From: JABSOG01 sp041583135
Lineage (GTDB): Bacteria > Pseudomonadota > Gammaproteobacteria > Enterobacterales > Alteromonadaceae
NCBI GenBank assembly: GCA_041583135.1
Contig: JBFHGJ010000151.1
Location: 1-11,245, forward strand
Direction: 5' to 3'
Length of the DNA stretch: 11,245 nt
The position numbers were made by a program, and so were the translations under genes. Below the pieces are notes generated by a model, which worked only from the letters and a program-made list of their open reading frames with translations, was not told the origin of the DNA and did not search any database. Shown in pieces: positions 7,089-11,245 of this stretch; the first letter of the stretch is position 1, and each line of letters opens with the position of its first letter.

Positions 7089-8841
7089 CGCCGTCCTCAA
7101 CCAGGTGGTGGACATAAACTTGGTCGCCCCCTCTGTCCTTCGCTTCTTGTAGTGCTTTTTCAGCACCAGCCAATGCTTCCGGGTACTCTAGACACTGATC
7201 GTCAACCACCACTACGCCAAAACTACTTGATAAGGGCAACTTGAATTTACCGTCTACGTCCAGCACGCTGATCGCCTGACGGCAACGCTCCGCCAATGCT
7301 GCGGCACCTTGGGCAGATGCCTCCAACAGACAAATAACAAACTGATGGTCGTTGATGCGGCCAAAATGATCAGAATGACGCAACTGCTCATCACAAATAG
7401 CACCGACTTGAGCCGTCAACATCGCCACCTCATCTTCATCAACAACGGTATCGAAATCGGCCAGATAATCGATTTCAAACAAGATCACGCAAAACTGCAC
7501 CTGCCTTTGTCTTGCATCACCCCACACTTTTTGCGCTATCTCATGAGCATTGACCGTGCGGCGATGCGGATTCTCACTACTGGTCTCTAACATCAAGGCT
7601 TGCTTTTTACGGAATGACAACACCAGCAAAATGGTCATAAAAAGCAACAAAATAGCGGTTAAGGACAGCACCAAGATCAAGTTGTCGTTGTTTCTTGCCT
7701 GAAGTTTTTGCGCCAGTTGCAATGAGTTGTTCTTCACTTTGAGCAGTTCCAATTGATTGGTTTTGTCCAAGTTGTCATATTTGACTCGCTGATAGGCAAG
7801 GTTTTTCGCCACTTTGTCCTGCTCAAATCGCTTAGCCTGTTCGACGTAGATCTCATAGTATTTTAACGATTCTGCACCTTGGTTTAACGCCGCGTTGACC
7901 CGTGCCAGCGTCAGACTGGTTTGCTTAAGCAGCTTGGACGATTGGGCCTGCTCGGCAGCAAGGAAACTCTGCTGGGCATAGGCTTTGGCTTTGTCATATT
8001 CACCAAGACCATAATACCCCCGAGAGAGCGCTTCTATCAGTCGATTAACCTCCGCCGAGCGCGGATTGTTTTGACGAAAATGAGACAGCACTTGAGCAGC
8101 CAGCGCAACCCCCGACTCAAACTCACCGGCGTCGATTAAATTGATGGCACTGGAGGCATTGAGAATATTCGATACGAAACGGTACTCACTGTCATTACAC
8201 AGCTGCAAAGTTCGGTTTAGCCCTGCTCTGGCACTTTGCCCTTGACCACTGGCAAATTGAATATTGGCTCTGTCGGCCAAGCCCAAACAGATATAACGGC
8301 TATCATTGGTACTCACCCCGACACGATAAATCCTATCGGCATAATCCATCGCATCATCAAAGGCGTCCATCGACATCAATAAGGTCACTGCGCCTTGCAG
8401 TATCGACACTTTGGCATTGTTGTCAGTGAGCTTTGGCATCAGGCGGATCCCACGGTTCATCGCCTTCATCGCCTGCTCATTCTCACCTAAGCGAGTATGG
8501 GCATCGGATAACTCATAGAGTAATTTGACTTGTTGATCTGGGGAATCGACTTGGTGCAGTGCTTGACGCACTAAAGTGATGCGTTGACGATTGTCGCCAA
8601 CCATGCCCAAATAAGAAGCGTGCAATATGGCGTAGTGGGCAAAATCGGCTTTATCCATGGTGGCGCGCATTGCAGCCAGTTCGGTTAATAACCCTTGGGT
8701 CTTATCCAAATCGACCAGCAAGGTTTGGCGCACTTGCTCCAACAGCGGTTTGACCCGTTCGTTCGCCAATGTCTTGGGTAAATAACAAAAATACAGCAAA
8801 GACAAGCAGACGACGACTAAACTCTTTACTGTATTTGACAT
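7078..8841 (-). CDS. Membrane protein: signal peptide, TPR-like periplasmic region, transmembrane helix, degenerate GGDEF domain
   Basis: This 587-residue inner-membrane protein begins with a hydrophobic signal (SLVVVCLSLLYFCYLP) cleaved near ANA/LAN. About 350 residues of helical repeats follow, with TPR-like pairs (LLYELSDAHTRLGENEQAMKA, RGYYGLGEYDKAKAYAQQ). Then come a coiled coil ending in LQLAQKLQARNN, a transmembrane helix at about 387-410 (LILVLSLTAILLLFMTILLV), and a cytoplasmic domain of about 160 residues with GGDEF-fold features (VILFEIDYLADF, SSSFGVVVVDD, ALAGAEKALQEAKDRGGDQVYV). The loop that should read GGDEF is INDHQF (about 495-500), so diguanylate cyclase activity is not expected; a nucleotide-binding or protein-contact role is more likely. 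ATG at 8841 has AGGTTAAG before it. It lies 32 bases after the precursor stop and overlaps the methyltransferase start, so it belongs to the borosin operon. I know of no established borosin role for it; an envelope sensor or docking scaffold is inference. Confidence 0.82.
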   Translation of the reverse strand: MSNTVKSLVVVCLSLLYFCYLPKTLANERVKPLLEQVRQTLLVDLDKTQGLLTELAAMRATMDKADFAHYAILHASYLGMVGDNRQRITLVRQALHQVDSPDQQVKLLYELSDAHTRLGENEQAMKAMNRGIRLMPKLTDNNAKVSILQGAVTLLMSMDAFDDAMDYADRIYRVGVSTNDSRYICLGLADRANIQFASGQGQSARAGLNRTLQLCNDSEYRFVSNILNASSAINLIDAGEFESGVALAAQVLSHFRQNNPRSAEVNRLIEALSRGYYGLGEYDKAKAYAQQSFLAAEQAQSSKLLKQTSLTLARVNAALNQGAESLKYYEIYVEQAKRFEQDKVAKNLAYQRVKYDNLDKTNQLELLKVKNNSLQLAQKLQARNNDNLILVLSLTAILLLFMTILLVLSFRKKQALMLETSSENPHRRTVNAHEIAQKVWGDARQRQVQFCVILFEIDYLADFDTVVDEDEVAMLTAQVGAICDEQLRHSDHFGRINDHQFVICLLEASAQGAAALAERCRQAISVLDVDGKFKLPLSSSFGVVVVDDQCLEYPEALAGAEKALQEAKDRGGDQVYVHHLVEDGDEL

Positions 8842-8873
8842 CTTAACCTACTGAATTTTAAAGATGAAAGGAA

Positions 8874-9101
8874 TTAACGAGTAGGGCCAGGTCCGGTGTG
8901 CGGCACTTGAATCGAGGCTTGTTCGCTGCTGTCTAAGCCATCGATTTCGGCCATTTTGACTTGATCGCCCGAGATCACCGCTTCACATTGTTCGTCAGAC
9001 AAACCGAACGCTTTCATCGCTGAGCGCGGGTCATCTTGGTGGGCTTGACGCAATTTTGCATCGCTATCGACGCGGTTTAGATATTCCAAAATAGTCGCCA
9101 T
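8874..9101 (-). CDS. Split-borosin precursor peptide (SonA-like, LigA-like binding domain plus core)
   Basis: This 75-residue peptide is the predicted substrate of the methyltransferase encoded at 6267-7088. Residues 1-52 are a helical domain with the LigA-like borosin-binding pattern: YLNRVDSDAKLRQAHQDDP, AMKAFGLSDEQCEAVISGD, then KMAEI. This closely resembles SonA of Shewanella oneidensis, which I recall from memory (LTDEQ and A-V-M-T-G-D at equivalent places). The tail (about 57-75) is hydrophilic and Pro/Gly-rich, with IQVPHTGPGP as the probable core. I64, Q65 and V66 are plausible methylation sites; P67, P71 and P73 cannot be amide-methylated. There is no double-Gly leader and no secretion signal. 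The start is supported by AAGGA 8 bases before ATG. It is the first gene of the operon, with no hairpin between it and the next gene, so it should be co-transcribed. A LigA-like orphan subunit is the alternative, but no dioxygenase LigB partner is present. Confidence 0.83.
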   Translation of the reverse strand: MATILEYLNRVDSDAKLRQAHQDDPRSAMKAFGLSDEQCEAVISGDQVKMAEIDGLDSSEQASIQVPHTGPGPTR

Positions 9102-9153
9102 AGTCAGTGTCCTTTATGTTGTTCATGGGTTTGTGGCACATTTTCAATCAGGG

Positions 9154-9177
9154 AGCTATCACCGGGGATAAGCTATC
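9154..9177. repeat. Heptamer direct repeat AGCTATC, 17-base period
   Basis: AGCTATC occurs at 9154-9160 and again at 9171-9177, separated by ten bases (ACCGGGGATA), about 50-75 bases upstream of the precursor start. The period is about one and a half helical turns, so the copies face different sides of the DNA. It may be a regulator site or chance; a seven-base repeat alone is weak evidence. Confidence 0.25.
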
Positions 9178-9389
9178 GCGCACAGCAGGCCTTCTAAAGA
9201 TCAGGGCCAAAGTTCAATTCTTTAGCACTTGATAATAAGCCTTAAAAAGACAGCCATTACACAACCTTATATTCAACTCTCCCCGGTCACAGCGCATGCA
9301 GATAGGCACGAGCAAGAGAAGCATAGGTGATGGCTATTGGCTTTGCAAGCCTCAATCTTACCATAGCGCAAGGTCATGTCCCTTTTGAA

Positions 9390-9411
9390 TTAAAACACTT
9401 TAGTGTTAAAA
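9390..9411. promoter_or_regulatory. Palindrome in the CI-like gene promoter, candidate operator
   Basis: AACACT (9394-9399) and AGTGTT (9402-9407) form an exact 6-bp inverted repeat around TT; the symmetry extends to 9390-9411 with two mismatches per arm. It lies between a possible -35 box TTAAAA (9390-9395) and -10 box TACTAT (9414-9419), spacing 18, upstream of the ATG at 9489. A dyad in the promoter spacer of an HTH gene is the usual place for autorepression. The box matches are only 4 of 6 each, so the promoter call is tentative. Confidence 0.45.
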
Positions 9412-9488
9412 AATACTATAACGAACACACGGATTACAGTAGTATTCGTATCAATACCGCGCAAACGAACAAGCTTAAAAACGAGATC

Positions 9489-9911
9489 ATGTTTAAAGAC
9501 AATCCGCTAACGCAGAGAAAACAACAAGTCAAAGCCATGGTCGCCCGCATGGCCGAGGCCTACAATGTCGAGAAAAAGGCGTTACCCGAACGCCTCGGCA
9601 CGCAAAAGAATGTGATCAATAATTGGGGCTACTATGGCCGCATTCCCTATGAACATCTATATCATTGCCATCAAGTAACCGGTGCTTCAATGGACTGGTT
9701 ACTGACAGGCTCAACGGCTAAGGTCAGTCTGACAACAGAGCAACGCGAACACCTCAGTCAACTGGTCGCCGAATCACTCACAAGCTGCGTTAGCAAACAG
9801 AGCAAAGCGCCACTATGCGCAAAGACCATGACACAACTATGCAACTGCCTGAGCGAGAAGCTCGGGCAAACCCTAGAAAGCTTGCTGGAACAACGCCAAT
9901 TGTTAAAGTAA
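9489..9911 (+). CDS. Phage CI-type helix-turn-helix transcriptional regulator (small)
   Basis: This is a 140-residue DNA-binding protein. Residues about 15-74 match the bacteriophage CI repressor HTH domain: VKAMVARMAEAYNVEKKALPERLG, then TQKNVINNWGYYGRIPYEHL as the recognition helix region, then the family's closing motif VTGASMDWLLTG. The C-terminal 65 residues are helical and lack the Ser/Lys dyad of a LexA-like self-cleaving domain, so control by RecA cleavage is unlikely. ATG at 9489 is chosen because it sits just before the domain and after the promoter-like palindrome; the frame stays open back to 9327, but that part has no recognisable domain. Its ribosome site (CGAG) is poor. It is divergent from the borosin precursor, so it is a candidate local regulator of that operon and of itself. 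It may instead be a domesticated prophage gene, though no other phage genes are present. Confidence 0.82.
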   Translation: MFKDNPLTQRKQQVKAMVARMAEAYNVEKKALPERLGTQKNVINNWGYYGRIPYEHLYHCHQVTGASMDWLLTGSTAKVSLTTEQREHLSQLVAESLTSCVSKQSKAPLCAKTMTQLCNCLSEKLGQTLESLLEQRQLLK

Positions 9912-9937
9912 CCAAGCAGTTTTAGATAACTTGGGTT
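9910..9937 (+). other. Imperfect hairpin after the CI-like gene
   Basis: AACCAAG (9910-9916) can pair with CTTGGGTT (9930-9937) with a single bulged base across a 13-base loop. No U-run follows. It may be a weak terminator or a dyad for the TetR gene starting at 9997. TATAAA at 9966-9971 is a possible -10 box for that gene, but no good -35 box is visible. Confidence 0.22.
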
Positions 9938-9996
9938 CGCATTTATTGTTTATCTGCATTACAGTTATAAAAAACTAACAATTCCGACAAGCGGCC

Positions 9997-10656
9997 ATGA
10001 TCTACAGCGAATATTTTACCGATAACCCACCAAAGCAGGCGCGCTCTAAAGCAACGCTGGAAAAGCTACTGCAAGCTCTCGACGACTTACTAATCGACCA
10101 TTACTTTGAGCAGATAAAAGTGGTTGATATCTGTCGTCGTGCTAGCGTCTCGGTGGGCAATTTTTATCGCCGTTTTAAAAGCAAAGAAGAATTGCTGCCG
10201 TATCTATACAAAGTGGCGCAATACCAATATCAAAAATGGTTTCAAACCATGATAGACAAAGATTGGAAGGGCGACTTAAATCTGAGGGTCGAACAATTGA
10301 TCCAGGGCACTATGTGGTATTACCATCATCACCAGCATGTTTTTCGCACCACCATGCTCTATGCCAGATTGCATCCCAATGAGATCAGCGCCGATGAACA
10401 AGAGCAAGAACTTTACAACCAACTGCTATCTTCGTGGTCTGACTGCACCACCGACTACGACAGTGCCGCACTGCAAGAAGCATTCAATTATTTAGGTTAT
10501 ATCCTGCCGGTATTGGCAGCTGACTGGATCATTTTTCCAAACTCACCACCGGCGATCAATTTCGATATGAACCAGCGCCAATTTATCATTCAAACCAGCA
10601 CCATGTTCCATGCCTATTTAAACGCGAAGTGCCACAAAGAATCGATCCAAGGATAG
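9997..10656 (+). CDS. TetR-family transcriptional regulator
   Basis: This 219-residue regulator has a classic N-terminal TetR HTH: ARSKATLEKLLQALDDLL (15-32), then VVDICRRASVSVGNFYRRFKSKEELL (42-67), where SVGNFYRRF is the recognition helix with the usual Tyr. The C-terminal 150 residues are an all-helical ligand-binding and dimerisation domain rich in aromatic and histidine residues (MWYYHHHQHVF), with no subgroup I recognise. The ATG follows GCGGCC with no strong ribosome site. It lies 85 bases after the CI-like gene on the same strand, so it may be co-transcribed or have its own promoter. No efflux pump or enzyme gene is adjacent, so the target is unclear; self-repression or the borosin operon are possibilities, not evidence. 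Confidence 0.9.
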   Translation: MIYSEYFTDNPPKQARSKATLEKLLQALDDLLIDHYFEQIKVVDICRRASVSVGNFYRRFKSKEELLPYLYKVAQYQYQKWFQTMIDKDWKGDLNLRVEQLIQGTMWYYHHHQHVFRTTMLYARLHPNEISADEQEQELYNQLLSSWSDCTTDYDSAALQEAFNYLGYILPVLAADWIIFPNSPPAINFDMNQRQFIIQTSTMFHAYLNAKCHKESIQG

Positions 10657-10718
10657 ATTTAGGGTAAATTCCGTTTTACAAGACTCAGCACAATTTAGCC
10701 GTAGCCGCAATCACTTAG

Positions 10719-10950
10719 CAGGCGCCAACGGCTAACGTGCCGATGTTAGATCCTACCAAGCCGTTCTGGCAGTTCCTCGACAACAAATTCGCATTTATCC
10801 CCAGCTTTGACACGTTCAGTGAAGATTTACCTCGCTTAGGCAATTGATTTAGGGCCATGATCAGCGATATTATGCGTGTCTAAGGAAATGGGCTTCGAAT
10901 AAGAACGAGACTATGGTAAAGCGCCCAACTATCATTTGGATTTGAGTTAG
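10719..10950 (+). pseudogene. Possible degraded gene fragment, family not recognised
   Basis: From 10719 an open frame reads through ATG at 10743 with protein-like composition (MLDPTKPFWQFLDNKFAFIP, then SFDTFSEDLPRLGN) to TGA at 10845. The same frame continues as FRAMISDIMRV to TAA at 10881. The next frame then gives SKEMGFE, a TAA at 10900, and ERDYGKAPNYHLDLS ending at TAG 10948. The run of tryptophan, phenylalanine, proline and tyrosine residues, and continuity after one shift and two to three stops, suggest a mutated gene rather than random sequence. I do not recognise the family. The 34-codon piece from 10743 could instead be a genuine tiny gene, but it has no clear ribosome site. Confidence 0.3.
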
Positions 10951-10971
10951 GCTTGATAGTAAATCAGCCTA
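10948..10971. other. Hairpin upstream of the cysteine-rich small gene
   Basis: TAGGCT (10948-10953) pairs exactly with AGCCTA (10966-10971), and GAT (10955-10957) pairs with ATC (10963-10965) across a bulged T and a five-base loop. It ends 47 bases before the ATG at 11019. It could be an operator dyad or a leader hairpin; no U-run follows, so a terminator is less likely. Confidence 0.3.
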
Positions 10972-11018
10972 GGTCATTTGATACTATTTTAAAAACAATT
11001 AACAAAAGCAGGTATTTT

Positions 11019-11177
11019 ATGAAAAAATTGGCAAACGTAGCTAAGCGTGGCTGCCCGGAATGTATGGCTAAAGGCGCGGCGAAATGTAAAAACTGCCAAG
11101 GTAAAACTTGGATGTTCGACTGGTACAAAAATGATAGTGGTGAGTGGGAACACCGCCCTGACCTTTCCAAGAAATAA
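11019..11177 (+). CDS. Small two-CxxC zinc-ribbon-like protein, 52 residues
   Basis: This short basic protein has CPEC at residues 12-15 and CKNC at 23-26, a spacing typical of a zinc knuckle and like half of a DnaJ-type cysteine-rich repeat (CKNCQGKTW). A tryptophan-rich tail follows (MFDWYKNDSGEWEHRPD). Binding of one zinc ion is inferred from the four cysteines; function and partner are unknown. ATG at 11019 is chosen because AGG lies 6 bases upstream; the frame is open to 10953, but that part overlaps the hairpin and lacks a ribosome site. It appears monocistronic, followed by hairpins. There is no clear link to the borosin or signalling genes. Confidence 0.72.
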   Translation: MKKLANVAKRGCPECMAKGAAKCKNCQGKTWMFDWYKNDSGEWEHRPDLSKK

Positions 11178-11182
11178 TCCTA

Positions 11183-11196
11183 GTCGAGCTTTCGAC
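11183..11196 (+). other. Short hairpin after the cysteine-rich gene
   Basis: GTCGA (11183-11187) and TCGAC (11192-11196) form an exact 5-bp stem with the loop GCTT, starting five bases after the stop codon. GCTTTCTCC follows. It may be part of a tandem terminator with the longer hairpin at 11209-11232. Confidence 0.3.
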
Positions 11197-11208
11197 GCTT
11201 TCTCCAAG

Positions 11209-11232
11209 CAGCCGAATACTTCTATTCGGCTG
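11209..11232. terminator. Perfect 10-bp hairpin near the right edge
   Basis: CAGCCGAATA (11209-11218) and TATTCGGCTG (11223-11232) form a perfect 10-bp stem closing a CTTC tetraloop, 31 bases after the cysteine-rich gene. No U-run follows in either direction within the window, so it is a compact terminator-like or RNA-stabilising structure rather than a textbook intrinsic terminator. It probably ends the 11019-11177 transcript and may also serve a convergent gene beyond the window. Confidence 0.5.
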
Positions 11233-11245
11233 ACTGGAACTCCCA

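Larger units (their letters stand above)
9102..9488. promoter_or_regulatory. Divergent intergenic region between precursor and CI-like regulator
   Basis: This 387-base AT-rich gap separates the leftward borosin precursor from the rightward CI-like gene, so both promoters should lie here. An in-frame extension of the CI-like gene to 9327 is open but looks non-coding (low-complexity start, no ribosome site, no homology seen). Contents I can point to are the ribosome site at 9110-9114, the heptamer direct repeat at 9154-9177, a small GGCTT-TGC-AAGCC hairpin at 9339-9351 and the palindromic promoter at 9390-9419. I could not pick a convincing minus-strand promoter for the precursor. Confidence 0.55.
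10657..11018. other. Intergenic region with a possible decayed coding remnant
   Basis: This 362-base gap between the TetR gene and the small cysteine-rich gene holds no intact gene longer than about 40 codons. It contains the protein-like but interrupted stretch at 10719-10950 and the hairpin at 10948-10971. No tRNA fold, IS end or convincing promoter was found; TTGATA at 10978-10983 resembles a -35 box but lacks a good -10. Confidence 0.4.

Noticed and set aside
7089..7166. 26-residue N-terminal extension of the methyltransferase
   Set aside because: It lies within the end of the upstream gene in another frame, is unusually basic, and lacks the GAGG site that precedes ATG at 7088.
8874..9101. 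LigA subunit of protocatechuate 4,5-dioxygenase
   Set aside because: No LigB partner or aromatic-degradation genes are present, and the short Pro/Gly tail plus linked methyltransferase fits a borosin precursor.
9133..9149. TGGCAC resembling half of a sigma-54 promoter
   Set aside because: The second half should read TTGC after five bases but reads CAAT, and the orientation points away from the precursor gene.
9339..9351. Small hairpin GGCTT-TGC-AAGCC as a terminator
   Set aside because: The stem is only five pairs, has no U-run, and lies in a divergent promoter region where no transcript is expected to end.
9327..9488. 54-residue N-terminal extension of the CI-like protein
   Set aside because: There is no domain or ribosome site, and it would place the promoter-like palindrome inside the coding region. 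CI-type proteins start close to the HTH.

Overview
The window looks like chromosomal DNA from a marine-type gammaproteobacterium, closest in style to Vibrionaceae or Shewanellaceae. This rests on protein family types (TonB-dependent receptor with YfiR and CHASE8 signalling, REC-GGDEF-EAL proteins, a SonM/SonA-like borosin pair), moderate G+C content and tightly packed operons. I cannot name a genus from sequence alone. No tRNA, rRNA, CRISPR array or intact mobile element is visible.

Positions 1-6212, all on the minus strand, hold what looks like one signalling operon, in transcription order. First is a response regulator with REC, PAS-like, degenerate GGDEF and intact EAL domains (predicted cyclic-di-GMP phosphodiesterase). 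Next is a TonB-dependent outer-membrane receptor, then a periplasmic YfiR/DUF4154 protein, then the N-terminal 469 residues of a membrane sensor histidine kinase with a CHASE8-like periplasmic domain, cut by the window edge. The arrangement resembles the Pseudomonas YfiBNR module, but with a TonB receptor in the outer membrane and a kinase plus phosphodiesterase in place of the YfiN cyclase.

Positions 6267-9101, also minus strand, hold a three-gene operon that I read as a split borosin (backbone N-methylated RiPP) pathway. A 75-residue precursor has a LigA-like borosin-binding domain and a short Pro/Gly-rich tail. It is followed by a membrane protein with periplasmic TPR-like helices and a degenerate cytoplasmic GGDEF domain. 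Last is an alpha-N-methyltransferase of the tetrapyrrole-methylase fold, whose start overlaps the preceding gene. Split borosins are a described class (SonM/SonA of Shewanella oneidensis). The membrane GGDEF-like gene between precursor and enzyme, and the receptor-signalling operon next door, are the unusual parts.

Positions 9102-11245 hold plus-strand genes. A small phage-CI-type HTH protein is divergent from the precursor and has a palindrome in its likely promoter. It is followed by a TetR-family regulator, a 360-base stretch with what may be a decayed coding remnant, a 52-residue two-CxxC zinc-ribbon-like protein, and a strong hairpin at the right end.

A working model (inference) is that the borosin operon makes a methylated peptide under control of the CI-like or TetR regulator, with the TPR-GGDEF protein linking production to an envelope signal. 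The neighbouring receptor-YfiR-kinase-EAL operon would sense an extracellular ligand and lower cyclic-di-GMP. Nothing in the sequence proves that the two operons share a ligand.
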